From Acetobacteraceae bacterium (GTDB lineage Bacteria; Pseudomonadota; Alphaproteobacteria; Acetobacterales; Acetobacteraceae), in assembly GCA_947446625.1 (NCBI GenBank), contig CANFIE010000006.1, positions 1 through 25,165 of the forward strand: 25,165 nt of DNA. Direction: 5' to 3'. This document shows positions 1 through 8,735 of the stretch, one piece after another. How positions within the stretch are numbered: position 1 is the stretch's first letter; each line of letters begins with the position of its first letter. Under the pieces are notes generated by a model. The model was not told where the DNA came from. It worked only from the letters and a program-made list of their open reading frames with translations, and searched no databases. The position numbers and the translations under genes were made by a program.

Positions 1-1590
1 CTCGAAGCGGCGCACCTCGGCATTCTGGTCCAGGCGAGAGAAGAAGGCGTCTCGCTGCGCTGCCATGCCGCCGGGGTAAACCCGGTTCACCGCGCTTTTC
101 ACCGCGCCCCAGCCACGGTTGTCCAGCACGATGGTGAAGATGGGCAGGCCGTGCATCTGCGCGACGCTGTACACCGCATCCGGGCTGCCGAAGTGGTAGC
201 TGCCGTCACCCACAATCTGCAGCACCCGAGAATCCGGCCGCGCCAGCTTCACGCCCAGCGCCATGCCGCCCGAGAAGCCCAGGCCGCCACCGGCAAAGCC
301 GATATAGGTCTGCGGCTCGGTGCGCTCGATGAAGTCCTGCACATGGCCGCCATTGCGGATGGCCTCGTTCACCACAATGTCGTCGGCGCGCAGCAGCTTG
401 TTCAGCGAGGCCATCAGGAAGGGCACGGTCACCTTGTCGGCCTCGCCAGCCTGGGCCGCCATGGTCGCCAGCTTGCGGGCACGGGCGGTGCGCGGCGCGT
501 CCCAGCCGGCAATGCGCGCCGCCACCCGGGCGGTATATTCGGGCGTGCTGGCGGCACGGATGGCCGCTGCCACCTGAGCCAGCACAATGGTGCAGTCGCC
601 CTGCACCCGCAGGTCACCCGGGAAGTTCCAGATCGGCAGGTCGCGCTTGGCGGCGTCCACATCCACATGGATGAAGTAGGTTTCCTCGCGGTGGCGATGC
701 ACGCTGGGCACCCAGGGCACATCCACATCCAGCAGCAGGCCGAGATCGGTTTCAAGCAGCAGCTCACCCGGCTCAAACCCGGCAAAGGCCGGGCTATTGT
801 GCGGGCAGTTCATGTACACCGGGTAGTGCGAGACGATGCGGATGCCGGCCAGCATGGCCAAATCCTGCAAGGCGGCCACGGCTTCCGGCTTGCGGCCGAG
901 GTAACCGCAGAAGGCCACCGGGTTCTCGCTGGCCATGATCTTGGCCGCCATCTGCGCCACCACATCGGGCGCCGCGCCGCCGGCCATAACCGCGCCGTAG
1001 CGTGCCGGCGGGTAGCTGCGGATCTTTTCCTCGTCGATCTCCTCGGCCAGCGTCTCACGCGGCAGGGACATGAAAACCGGGCCGGTCGGCTCGCTCATCA
1101 TCATGGCGGTGCCACGGGCCAGCAGCTCCTTGGCTACCACGCCGCTGGGCAGGCAGTATTCCCACTTGGTGTAGGGCCGCACGATGCTGGCGATGTCGTA
1201 GGGGTCCTGGATGAAGTGGACATAGGTATCGCGGCTGCCAATCAGCTCGCCACGGGTGGTGAAGGGGGCGCGCCCGGCCATGAGGAAGACCGGCACCCGG
1301 CCACGGCAAAGGTTGTGCATGCCCATGGCGGCATTGGCGGTGCCGGCATCCACATGCACCAGCACGGCCTGGCCCTTGCCGGTCATGATGGCGTAGCCGC
1401 CGGCCATATGCACCGCCACCACCTCATGCGGCGCGGTGATGAGCGGCGGGCGCGGGCGGTTGCCTTCGTCCCAGCGGGCGATTTCCTCAATGATGGAGAC
1501 GTGGTCGGTGCCCAGGTTGCAGAACAGGTAGTCGATCCCGCTCTCGACCAGGCCTTCGAGGAAATAATGCGCGGCGGTATGGCTGGCCAT
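1..1590 (-). CDS. ThDP-dependent enzyme, acetolactate synthase/benzoylformate decarboxylase superfamily (3' end off window)
   Basis: The reading frame is open from the ATG at 1590 to the window edge and gives 530 residues. Family members are usually 540-580 residues, so only the C-terminal tail is missing. An N-terminal Pyr domain carries the ThDP-activating glutamate (E56 in TAPHEVVAVH). The C-terminal PP domain carries the Mg/ThDP motif, GDG at residues 461-463 followed by DN at 490-491. A GGGAG Shine-Dalgarno lies about 8 nt before the start. It probably decarboxylates a 2-oxo acid or cleaves/ligates a 2-hydroxyacyl compound in the cytoplasm; the substrate cannot be read from the sequence. 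It diverges from an alpha-methylacyl-CoA racemase-type gene 106 bp away. Oxalyl-CoA decarboxylase or 2-hydroxyacyl-CoA lyase is possible because of that neighbour, but I see no residue that proves it. A biosynthetic IlvB role is unlikely because no small-subunit gene is adjacent. Confidence 0.85.
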   Translation of the reverse strand, partial: MASHTAAHYFLEGLVESGIDYLFCNLGTDHVSIIEEIARWDEGNRPRPPLITAPHEVVAVHMAGGYAIMTGKGQAVLVHVDAGTANAAMGMHNLCRGRVPVFLMAGRAPFTTRGELIGSRDTYVHFIQDPYDIASIVRPYTKWEYCLPSGVVAKELLARGTAMMMSEPTGPVFMSLPRETLAEEIDEEKIRSYPPARYGAVMAGGAAPDVVAQMAAKIMASENPVAFCGYLGRKPEAVAALQDLAMLAGIRIVSHYPVYMNCPHNSPAFAGFEPGELLLETDLGLLLDVDVPWVPSVHRHREETYFIHVDVDAAKRDLPIWNFPGDLRVQGDCTIVLAQVAAAIRAASTPEYTARVAARIAGWDAPRTARARKLATMAAQAGEADKVTVPFLMASLNKLLRADDIVVNEAIRNGGHVQDFIERTEPQTYIGFAGGGLGFSGGMALGVKLARPDSRVLQIVGDGSYHFGSPDAVYSVAQMHGLPIFTIVLDNRGWGAVKSAVNRVYPGGMAAQRDAFFSRLDQNAEVRRFE

Positions 1591-1664
1591 GGACGGGCTC
1601 CCTTGAGGGCTGATTTCGGCGCGAAAACTCGGCCCTGGCGGCGGCGCTGTCAAATGCCGCGCGG

Positions 1665-1677
1665 CCTGCTACCCTGC
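1665..1677 (+). promoter_or_regulatory. Candidate -10 region, CCTGCTANNCTGC motif
   Basis: The 13-bp motif CCTGCTACCCTGC ends 19 bp before the ATG at 1697. The same pattern (CCTGCTATGCTGC) ends 22 bp before the ATG at 14689. TACCCT would serve as the -10 hexamer; no convincing -35 is visible. This is inference from two occurrences only. Confidence 0.25.
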
Positions 1678-1696
1678 GGGCAAAGAGGAGGCGCCA

Positions 1697-2815
1697 ATGG
1701 GTCCGCTGAGCGGGATCAAGGTCATCGAATTCGCCGGCATCGGCCCGGGGCCGTTCTGCGCCATGCTGCTGGCGGATATGGGCGCCGAGGTGATTCGGCT
1801 GGACCGCCCGGATGGCCCGCCGATGGACCGGCGCGACGCCGTGCTGCGCGGCCGGCAAAGCGTGACGCTGGACCTGAAGCAGCCCGCCGCCGTGGAGGCC
1901 GCGCTGAAGCTGGTGGCCGGTGCCGATGCGCTGATTGAGGGGTTTCGCCCCGGGGTGATGGAAAGGCTGGGGCTGGGGCCGGCGGAATGCCTGGCCCGCA
2001 ACCCGCGTCTGGCCTATGGCCGCATGACCGGCTGGGGCCAGACCGGCCCGCTGGCCCAGGCCGCCGGGCATGACATGAACTATATTTCCATCAGCGGCGC
2101 GCTGCATGCCATGGGCAGCGCGGACCGCAAGCCCAGCCCGCCGCTGAACCTGGTAGGGGATTATGGCGGCGGCGGCATGCTGCTGGGCTTCGGGCTGCTC
2201 GCGGCCATTTTGCAGGCCCGCGCCACCGGCAAGGGCCAGGTGGTGGATGCCGCCATGAGCGACGGCGCTGCGCTGCTGATGGCGCCGATCTACGCCATGA
2301 TGGCGCGCGGCCGCTGGCAGCCGCAGCGCGAGAGCAACATGCTGGATGGCGCCGCGCCCTGGTACGACACCTATACGTGTTCCGATGGCGGCTTCGTTTC
2401 GGTGGGGCCGATTGAGCCGCAATTCTTCGCGTTGTTCATGCGCAAGCTTGGGCTGAACGCGGATGACCACAAGGACCGCATGCAGCCCGCCGCTTGGCCG
2501 GCGCTGAAGGCCAAGCTGACGGCGGTGTTCGCAACGCAACCGCGTGACCATTGGGCCGCGCTTTTTGCGGGCGATGACAGTTGCGTGGCCCCGGTGCTGA
2601 GCATGGCCGAGGCGCCGCTGCACCCGCACAATGTGGCGCGGCAAACCTTTGTGGAGCGGGACGGCGTGCTGCAAGTGGCGCCGGCGCCGCGGTTTTCCGC
2701 CACCCCGGCGGAACCCGGCCTGCCGCCGCCTTTGCGTGGCGAACATACCCAACAGGTGCTGGCCGCGCTCGGCCTCAGCGCCGCCGAGATTCAGCAGATC
2801 AGCGGAGCCAAGTGA
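1697..2815 (+). CDS. Alpha-methylacyl-CoA racemase-type protein (CaiB/BaiF, family III CoA-transferase superfamily)
   Basis: The 372-residue protein is full length for the alpha-methylacyl-CoA racemase (AMACR/MCR) branch. Its H125 (in AGHDMNYI), D155 (in NLVGDYGGGG) and E240 fall one residue from the M. tuberculosis MCR catalytic residues His126, Asp156 and Glu241. The N-terminal LSGIKVIEF and the ADMGAEVIRLD segment are typical of the superfamily. It probably epimerises the 2-methyl centre of an acyl-CoA thioester, converting (R) to (S) so that beta-oxidation can proceed. A strong AGAGGAGG ribosome binding site precedes the start. It is the first gene of an operon and its TGA overlaps the ATG of the acyl-CoA dehydrogenase gene by one base. 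A true CoA-transferase activity is less likely because the racemase triad is intact. Confidence 0.88.
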   Translation: MGPLSGIKVIEFAGIGPGPFCAMLLADMGAEVIRLDRPDGPPMDRRDAVLRGRQSVTLDLKQPAAVEAALKLVAGADALIEGFRPGVMERLGLGPAECLARNPRLAYGRMTGWGQTGPLAQAAGHDMNYISISGALHAMGSADRKPSPPLNLVGDYGGGGMLLGFGLLAAILQARATGKGQVVDAAMSDGAALLMAPIYAMMARGRWQPQRESNMLDGAAPWYDTYTCSDGGFVSVGPIEPQFFALFMRKLGLNADDHKDRMQPAAWPALKAKLTAVFATQPRDHWAALFAGDDSCVAPVLSMAEAPLHPHNVARQTFVERDGVLQVAPAPRFSATPAEPGLPPPLRGEHTQQVLAALGLSAAEIQQISGAK

Positions 2816-3969
2816 TGGAAAAGCTGCCCCCCTTCCCGCCCCGCACGGTGTTGACCGAGGAGCACGAGGCGTTCCGCGCCACGGTGCGCAACTTCTTCGA
2901 CAAGCACGTCACGCCCTTTCACCGCCAATGGGAGAAGGACGGCATTGTGCCGCGCGAGGTCTGGCTCGCCGCTGGTGAGGCCGGGCTGCTCTGCCTTTCC
3001 ATGCCGGAGGAATATGGCGGGGCGGGCGCCGATTTCGGCTACTCCACCGTGCTGATCGAGGAAACCGGCCGCGCCCAGGCCAGCGGCGTTGGCTTCTCGC
3101 TGCATAACGACATTACCGCGCCCTATATCCTCAGCTACGCCACCGAGGCGAAGAAGCGCGAATGGCTGCCGAAGATGGCGCGGGGCGAGATGATCACCGC
3201 CATTGCCATGACCGAACCCGGCATGGGCAGCGATTTGAAGGCGATGCGGACGCGCGCCGAGAAGGATGGCACGGACTACATCATCAATGGCAGCAAGACC
3301 TACATCACCAATGGGCAGAACGCCCACCTGGTGATTCTGTGCTGCAAGACCGACCCCGCCGCCGGCCGCAAGGGCATCAGCCTGATCTGCGTTGAGGAAG
3401 GCACGCCGGGTTTTGCGAAAGGGAAAAACCTGGAGAAGCTGGGGCTGCATGCGCAGGATACCAGCGAGCTGTTCTTCCAGGATGTGCGGGTGCCGCAGGC
3501 CAATCTGCTGGGCGAGGAAGGCCGCGGCTTCAACTACCTCATCAGCAACCTGCCGCAGGAGAGGCTGATCATCGCCATGCGCGCCGCGATGGGCATGGAA
3601 GTGGCCATTGAGGAAACCGTGACCTGGGCGCGCGACCGCAAGCTGTTCGACAGCACGGTGTTCGACATGCAGCACAACCGCTTCAAGCTGGCGGAATGCC
3701 GGGCGAATGCGGTGATGTATCGCAGCTTTGCCGACCATTGCCTGGCGCTGCATCTGCAAGGCCAGTTGAGCGTGGAGATGGCGGCGACGGCCAAGCTGAT
3801 GGGCGCCGAGCTGTACTGCAAGGTGCTGGATGACTGCCTGCAGATTCACGGCGGCATGGGCTACATGCAGGAAACCAAGGTGGCCCGCGCCTGGGCCGAT
3901 GCGCGGGTGGGGCGGATTTACGGTGGCAGTTCGGAGGTGATGAAGGAAATCATCGCCAGGACGCTGTGA
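2815..3969 (+). CDS. Acyl-CoA dehydrogenase (long-chain/isovaleryl type base position)
   Basis: This 384-residue FAD flavoprotein performs the first oxidation of an acyl-CoA, giving a trans-2-enoyl-CoA and passing electrons to ETF. The start is the ATG in the TGATG overlap; the frame is open further upstream but runs inside the preceding gene. Family signatures are AMTEPGMGSD at 131-140 and a C-terminal QIHGGMGYM at 343-351. The usual short/medium-chain catalytic glutamate (YEG) is replaced by glycine (YGG, 369-371). A glutamate is present at E249 in NLPQERLIIA, the position used as base by long-chain and isovaleryl-CoA dehydrogenases. That placement fits a branched or longer substrate and agrees with the upstream AMACR-type gene. 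The stop overlaps the next gene's ATG by one base, so translation of all three genes is probably coupled. Confidence 0.93.
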   Translation: MEKLPPFPPRTVLTEEHEAFRATVRNFFDKHVTPFHRQWEKDGIVPREVWLAAGEAGLLCLSMPEEYGGAGADFGYSTVLIEETGRAQASGVGFSLHNDITAPYILSYATEAKKREWLPKMARGEMITAIAMTEPGMGSDLKAMRTRAEKDGTDYIINGSKTYITNGQNAHLVILCCKTDPAAGRKGISLICVEEGTPGFAKGKNLEKLGLHAQDTSELFFQDVRVPQANLLGEEGRGFNYLISNLPQERLIIAMRAAMGMEVAIEETVTWARDRKLFDSTVFDMQHNRFKLAECRANAVMYRSFADHCLALHLQGQLSVEMAATAKLMGAELYCKVLDDCLQIHGGMGYMQETKVARAWADARVGRIYGGSSEVMKEIIARTL

Positions 3970-4919
3970 TGAACCGCCGTTCCCTGCTGGCCGCGCCGCT
4001 GGTGCTGCCCTTCGCCGCCCGGGCGCAAACGCGCTTTCCGGACCGGCCCATCACCATTCTGGTGCCCTTCGTGGCCGGCGGCAGCACCGATGTGGTGATG
4101 CGCGCCTTGGCCGATGCCGCCACCAGGCGGCTGGGCCAGCCGGTGCTGGTGGAGAACCGGCCGGGCGCCGGTTCCTCGCTGGGGCCGGCCGCCGTGGCGC
4201 GGGCTCGGCCAGATGGCTACCTGCTGACGCAATTGCCCAACTCGGCCATTCGGCTGACCTTTCTGCAGCGGCTGAGCTACGACGTGCTGCGCGACTTCAC
4301 CCCCGTCGTGCACCTGACCGGCTATCTGTTCGGCATCATCGTGAAGAAGGATTCGCGCTGGCGGAACTGGGGTGAGTTCCTGGCCGAGGCGAAGGCCAAT
4401 CCGGGCAAGCTCACCATCGGCAATGCCGGCACCAATGGCACGCCGCATCTGGGCGCGCTGGAATTGACGCAGCGTGCCGGCATTGAACTGCTGCACGTGC
4501 CCTACCGCGGTGAGGCCGAGAGCGCCCAGGCGGTGCTGGGCGGCCATGTGGATGCCGCTGCCACCACCGCGCTGGGCGGCGCCATGGTGACCGATGGCCT
4601 GGCCCGCTGGCTGAACACCTGGACCGCCGAGCGGACCCGCAAATGGCCCGATGCGCCGACGCTACGTGAGTTGGGCTACGACATGGTGGTGAGCGGCCCC
4701 TACGGCCTGGTGGGCCCGGCCAACATGCCGCCCGAGGTGACGAAGACGCTGCACGACGCCTTCCGCGATGCGATGGCGGACCCGAGCCATATGGCGGTGA
4801 TGGACCGGTTCGACATGAATGTGGACTACAAGAGCAGCGCCGACTACGCCGCTTTTCTGCAACAAGTGGTACCGCAGGAACAGGCGCTGATCCGCCGCCT
4901 TGGCCTGACGCCCAACTGA
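3969..4919 (+). CDS. Bug/TctC family periplasmic substrate-binding protein (tandem copy 1)
   Basis: This is a 316-residue extracytoplasmic receptor of the tripartite tricarboxylate transporter (Bug, TctC) family. An N-terminal signal peptide (MNRRSLLAAPLVLPFAARAQ) is followed by the mature-start pattern FPDRPITILVPF and the ligand-loop motif AGGSTD. Downstream family motifs include VENRPGAG, RPDGY, NPGKLTIGN, HVPYRGE and the GLVGP segment. ATG at 3969 is preferred because it forms a TGATG overlap with the acyl-CoA dehydrogenase stop; a GTG one codon upstream is possible. Coupling to the acyl-CoA genes suggests that the ligand is the acid whose CoA ester is degraded. No TctA or TctB channel gene is nearby. 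The next gene is a clear paralogue. Confidence 0.93.
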   Translation: MNRRSLLAAPLVLPFAARAQTRFPDRPITILVPFVAGGSTDVVMRALADAATRRLGQPVLVENRPGAGSSLGPAAVARARPDGYLLTQLPNSAIRLTFLQRLSYDVLRDFTPVVHLTGYLFGIIVKKDSRWRNWGEFLAEAKANPGKLTIGNAGTNGTPHLGALELTQRAGIELLHVPYRGEAESAQAVLGGHVDAAATTALGGAMVTDGLARWLNTWTAERTRKWPDAPTLRELGYDMVVSGPYGLVGPANMPPEVTKTLHDAFRDAMADPSHMAVMDRFDMNVDYKSSADYAAFLQQVVPQEQALIRRLGLTPN

Positions 4920-4939
4920 ACCAACAACCGGGAACGCCC

Positions 4940-5902
4940 ATGAAAACCCTGCCCCGCCGCGCCCTGCTGGCCGCGCCCGCGCTGCTGCCCTTTGTTGCCC
5001 GGGCGCAGGGTGGCTTCCCGGAAAAGCCCATCACCATCGTCATCCCCTTCACCGCCGGGGGTGCCACCGATGTGCAGATGCGCGCCTTTGCCGAGGCCGC
5101 CACCCGCGCCTTTGGCCAAACCGTGCTGATTGAGAACCGCCCCGGCGGCGGCGCGGTGCTGGGCATGGCGGCGGTGGCGCGCGGCCGGCCTGATGGCTAC
5201 ACCCTGGCGCAGATGATTCTGCCCGGCATGCGGCTGCCCTTCATGCAGCGCATGAGCTTCAACCCGCGCACCGACTTCACGCCCATTGTGCACCTTACCG
5301 GCTATACCTTCGGCGTGGTGGTGCGGGCGGAAAGCCCGTACCACACATGGGCCGACCTGGTGGCCGATATGCGCCGCCGCCCGGGGCAGATTCGCTGGGG
5401 CAATACCGGCGCCAATGGCACGCCGCACCTCACCAACGTGGACCTGGCCGAGCGCGAGCGCGTGGAGGTTATTCACGTGCCGTTCCGGGGCGAGGCGGAT
5501 GCCACGCCGGCGCTGATGGGCGGGCATATCGAATGCGCTTCCACCGGCTCGGGTTCCGGTGAGTTGGTGATCCAGGGGCGGCTGCGCTTCCTGAACTTCT
5601 GGACGCGGGAGCGGGTGAAGCGCTTCCCCACCATCCCGACGCTGCTGGAGTTGGGCTACCAGGGCATGGTGGTGACCTCGCCCTACGGCATTGTTGGCCC
5701 GGCGGGCATGGACCCGGCGCTGGTGGCAACCCTGCATGAAGGCTTCCGCAAGGCCGCGCATGACCCCGCGCATCTGGCGACGCTGGACCGGCTGGACATG
5801 CCGAACGAATACCTGAACAGCGCCGACTACGCCCGCTTCATGGCCGAGACCACCAATATGGAAGAAGCCCGGGTGAAGCGGCTGGGGCTGGCGGCACAAT
5901 AG
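4940..5902 (+). CDS. Bug/TctC family periplasmic substrate-binding protein (tandem copy 2)
   Basis: This 320-residue receptor is of the same subfamily as the preceding gene; the two align end to end and about half the positions look identical by eye. Shared unusual segments include DFTPxVHLTGY, GTPHL followed by a charged helix, and the C-terminal LNSADYARFM/KSSADYAAFL stretch. The signal peptide runs to about residue 22 (ARAQ) with a PRRALL N-region. A GGGAACG ribosome binding site lies before the ATG, 20 bp after the previous stop. The gene ends 6 bp from the convergent acyl-CoA synthetase gene. It probably arose by tandem duplication followed by divergence in ligand preference. Confidence 0.93.
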   Translation: MKTLPRRALLAAPALLPFVARAQGGFPEKPITIVIPFTAGGATDVQMRAFAEAATRAFGQTVLIENRPGGGAVLGMAAVARGRPDGYTLAQMILPGMRLPFMQRMSFNPRTDFTPIVHLTGYTFGVVVRAESPYHTWADLVADMRRRPGQIRWGNTGANGTPHLTNVDLAERERVEVIHVPFRGEADATPALMGGHIECASTGSGSGELVIQGRLRFLNFWTRERVKRFPTIPTLLELGYQGMVVTSPYGIVGPAGMDPALVATLHEGFRKAAHDPAHLATLDRLDMPNEYLNSADYARFMAETTNMEEARVKRLGLAAQ

Positions 5903-5908
5903 CCGCCG

Positions 5909-7435
5909 CTACCCACCGCGATGCTGTTCCTTCAGCATCCGCCGTAGCAGCTTGCCAGCCTCACTGCGCGGCAACTCGCTGACAAACTCCACCAGGCGCG
6001 GCACCTTCGGCCCCGCCAGGTGTTGCCGGGCATAGTCGCGCAGTGCCTCGGCCAGCGCCGGGGAGGCAGGCTCGCCCGGCACCACCACGGCCTTCACCTG
6101 TTCGCCGAAATCCGGATGCGGCACGCCCACCACCGCCACTTCGCGCACCGCCGGGTGCTGTGCCAGCGCGGCCTCGATCTCGGCGGGGTAGATGTTGACG
6201 CCGCCGGAGAGGATAAGGTCCGCCCGGCGGTCGCTGAGGAACAGAAAGCCTTCCTCATCCACGCTGCCCAGGTCGCCCAGGCTTTGCCAGCCTTTCTCGT
6301 TGCGGGCGGTGGCGGTCTTCTCGCTGGCGTTGTGGTAGGCGAAGGGCGGCCCGCCCTCGAACCAGATCTGCCCCACCTCATGCGGCGCGGCCTCGCTGCC
6401 ATCCTCATGCAGAATATGCAGCACCACATTGTTCACCGGCCGGCCAACGCTGCCGGGCTTGCGCAGCCAGGTTTCGCTGTCGATGACGGTGGTGCCGACG
6501 CTTTCCGAGCCGGCATAGTACTCCTTGATGATCGGCCCCCACCACGCGATCATCGCCCGCTTCACCGCCACCGGGCAGGGCGCGGCGGCGTGGATGGCGC
6601 AGCGATGGCTGGAGAGGTTGAACTGCGCCCGCACCGCATCCGGCAGGGCCAGCAGCCGCACGAACATGGTGGGCACCCATTGGCTGTGCGTGACGCCGTA
6701 TTGCGCAATGGCAGCCAGGCAGGCGGTGGCATCGAATTTCTTCAGCACCACCACGCTGCCGCCCTCGTTCAGCGTGCGCATGCAGTAGGCATTGGGCGCG
6801 GCATGGTACAGCGGCGCCGGCGAGAGATAGACCGTGCTGTCGTCAAAGCCGTACCAGTGCTTCCAGTGCATGTCCGGCTCTGGCGCGGCGTGCATCTCGG
6901 GCGGCATCACCGGGCGGCGAATGCCCTTGGGCAGCCCGGTGGTGCCGGAGGAATACAGGAACACCCGCCCCACTGGCCTTACCGGCAGCGGCGCCGGGGT
7001 ATAGGCAGCCAGCCCTGCCTCGTAGCTGGCATAGCCCGGCACGCCCTCGCCCAAGGCGAAGCGCAGCCTTTCCCCCACCGCGCCCTCGGCCACCAGCTCC
7101 TGCGCCAAATCCGCCAGGGCGGAGCTGACAATCAGCGCCTTCGCGCCGCTGTCCTGCAGCACATAGGCAATCTCGCGCGGGCGCAGGTGGATGGAGAGCG
7201 GCGTGTAATGCAGCCCGGCACGGCGGATGGCGAAGGCAATCTCGAAGAACTCAGGCCGGTTGTCGCACAGCAGCGCCACCGTCTCATCGGGTTGCAGGCC
7301 CAGGCCCACCAGCCATTGCGTCGCCAGGTTGGCGCGGCGGTCCAGTTCGGCATAGGTGCAGGTTTCGCCGGTCTCGGGGAAATGCAGCGCGATTTTCCCC
7401 GGCTGGGTCGCCGCCCAACGCGCCAAATGGCCCAT
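5909..7435 (-). CDS. Acyl-CoA synthetase (AMP-dependent, ANL superfamily)
   Basis: This 508-residue enzyme activates a carboxylic acid to its CoA thioester through an acyl-adenylate. Adenylation motifs appear in order: the P-loop YSSGTTGLPKG at 161-171, the GDLGSVDEEG hinge region, the DRRADLILSGG segment, and a C-terminal catalytic lysine (about K495) in RSEAGKLLRRML. The frame is open 139 codons further upstream, but the ATG at 7435 has an AAGGA ribosome binding site and starts where similarity to the family starts; the longer version would run across the divergent thiolase gene. It diverges from thiolase by 120 bp. It probably supplies the CoA ester for the flanking beta-oxidation genes; chain length cannot be read from the sequence. 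Confidence 0.92.
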   Translation of the reverse strand: MGHLARWAATQPGKIALHFPETGETCTYAELDRRANLATQWLVGLGLQPDETVALLCDNRPEFFEIAFAIRRAGLHYTPLSIHLRPREIAYVLQDSGAKALIVSSALADLAQELVAEGAVGERLRFALGEGVPGYASYEAGLAAYTPAPLPVRPVGRVFLYSSGTTGLPKGIRRPVMPPEMHAAPEPDMHWKHWYGFDDSTVYLSPAPLYHAAPNAYCMRTLNEGGSVVVLKKFDATACLAAIAQYGVTHSQWVPTMFVRLLALPDAVRAQFNLSSHRCAIHAAAPCPVAVKRAMIAWWGPIIKEYYAGSESVGTTVIDSETWLRKPGSVGRPVNNVVLHILHEDGSEAAPHEVGQIWFEGGPPFAYHNASEKTATARNEKGWQSLGDLGSVDEEGFLFLSDRRADLILSGGVNIYPAEIEAALAQHPAVREVAVVGVPHPDFGEQVKAVVVPGEPASPALAEALRDYARQHLAGPKVPRLVEFVSELPRSEAGKLLRRMLKEQHRGG

Positions 7436-7555
7436 GCCCGTTTCCTTCCCCGTGTTACCACCAGCCTGTAGCGCGCCGCGCAATCCCGTCAACGCCTTGC
7501 ATCGCGGCGCGGCGGCGTGAAGGATGCGGCAATAATGCGGGAAGGAACGCCACCC

Positions 7556-8722
7556 ATGCCAAACGCGGTCATCGTTGATGCCGTTCGCACCCCCATGGGC
7601 CGGGGCAAGCCGGGCGGGGCGCTGTCGGAAGTGCATCCGAACGACCTGATGGCCGCCGTGCTGACCGGCCTCATCAACCGTAACCGGCTGGACCCGGGCA
7701 GCGTGGAGGATGTGGTGATTGGCTGCGTTTCCCAGGTGGGGGAGCAGAGCATGAACCCGGGTCGGCTGGGCTGGCTGGCCGCCGGCTACCCGGAACACGT
7801 GCCCAGCACCACCATTCAGCGCATGTGCGGCAGCAGCCAGCAGGCGGTGCATTTCGCCGCCCAGGGCGTGATGGCCGGTGCCTATGACATTGTGATCGCC
7901 GGTGGCGTGGAGAGCATGTCTCGGGTGCCGATGGGCAGCAGCCGGATCGACAAGGACCCTTACGGCGAGACCTTCAAGGCGCGCTATCTGCCAGGGCTGG
8001 TGAACCAGGGCGTTTCAGCGGAACTGGTGGCGGCCAAATGGGGCCTCGGCCGGGCCGAGATGGATGCCTATGCCGCGCAGTCGCACCAGCGCGCCACCGC
8101 CACGGATTTCTCGGCCGAGATCATCCCCGTGGCCACGCCGGGCGGCATGGTGGCACGCGACGAGACCATCCGGCCGCAGACCACCGCCGAATCCCTCGCC
8201 ACGCTGAAGCCGGCCTTCCAGAACGCCGAGCTTGGCGCCCGCTTTCCGCAGATCAACTGGGGCGTCACCGCCGGCAATTCCTCGCAGATCACCGACGGCG
8301 CCTCGGCCGTGCTGATCATGAGCGAGACCACCGCCGCCCGGCTGGGGCTGCGCCCGCGGGCGCGCTTCGTGGCGTTTGACGTGATTGGCGACGACCCGCT
8401 GCTGATGCTGACCGCACCGATTCCGGCCACCCGCCGGGTGCTGGCCAAGGCCGGCATGCAGTTGGGGCAGATCGAGCATATCGAGGTCAACGAAGCTTTT
8501 GCCAGTGTGCCGCTGGCCTGGGCCAAGGAGCTGGGCGGCGATGCCGACCGGCTGAACCCGGCGGGCGGCGCCATCGCGCTCGGCCATCCGCTCGGCGGCT
8601 CGGGCACCCGGCTGCTCACCACCATGCTGGGCGCCATGGAACGCAGCGGCGCCCGCTACGGCCTGCAAACCATGTGCGAAGCCGGCGGCATGGCCAACGC
8701 CACCATCATCGAACGCCTGTAA
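7556..8722 (+). CDS. Acetyl-CoA acyltransferase (thiolase)
   Basis: This 388-residue thiolase has a complete active site: nucleophilic C91 in QRMCGSSQQA, NEAF at 312-315, H344 in GHPLGGSG and C374 in MCEAGGMANA. It cleaves a 3-ketoacyl-CoA with CoA to release acetyl- or propionyl-CoA. The C-terminal CEAGGMA differs from the CxGGGxG of the common acetoacetyl-CoA thiolases, as in several degradative paralogues. The frame is open 13 codons upstream, but the ATG at 7556 has a GGAAGGA ribosome binding site and starts directly at the conserved NAVIVDAVRTPMG. It leads a three-gene operon with a 3-hydroxyacyl-CoA dehydrogenase-like SDR 13 bp downstream, the enzyme of the preceding pathway step. Confidence 0.94.
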   Translation: MPNAVIVDAVRTPMGRGKPGGALSEVHPNDLMAAVLTGLINRNRLDPGSVEDVVIGCVSQVGEQSMNPGRLGWLAAGYPEHVPSTTIQRMCGSSQQAVHFAAQGVMAGAYDIVIAGGVESMSRVPMGSSRIDKDPYGETFKARYLPGLVNQGVSAELVAAKWGLGRAEMDAYAAQSHQRATATDFSAEIIPVATPGGMVARDETIRPQTTAESLATLKPAFQNAELGARFPQINWGVTAGNSSQITDGASAVLIMSETTAARLGLRPRARFVAFDVIGDDPLLMLTAPIPATRRVLAKAGMQLGQIEHIEVNEAFASVPLAWAKELGGDADRLNPAGGAIALGHPLGGSGTRLLTTMLGAMERSGARYGLQTMCEAGGMANATIIERL

Positions 8723-8735
8723 GGAACGCCAGACC

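Noticed and set aside
151..1938. 595-codon plus-strand frame over the ThDP gene
   Set aside because: His/Gly/Arg-rich composition with no domain; it is the antisense shadow of the ThDP-dependent enzyme.
1..2815. oxc/frc pair (oxalyl-CoA decarboxylase and formyl-CoA transferase)
   Set aside because: The CaiB-type gene carries the AMACR His-Asp-Glu triad at matching positions, and the ThDP protein shows no diagnostic oxalyl-CoA features that I can identify.
7436..7555. Promoters in the acyl-CoA synthetase/thiolase divergent gap (e.g. TTGCAT at 7498, AATAAT near 7531)
   Set aside because: The hexamers do not pair at acceptable spacing; nothing better than chance for this composition.
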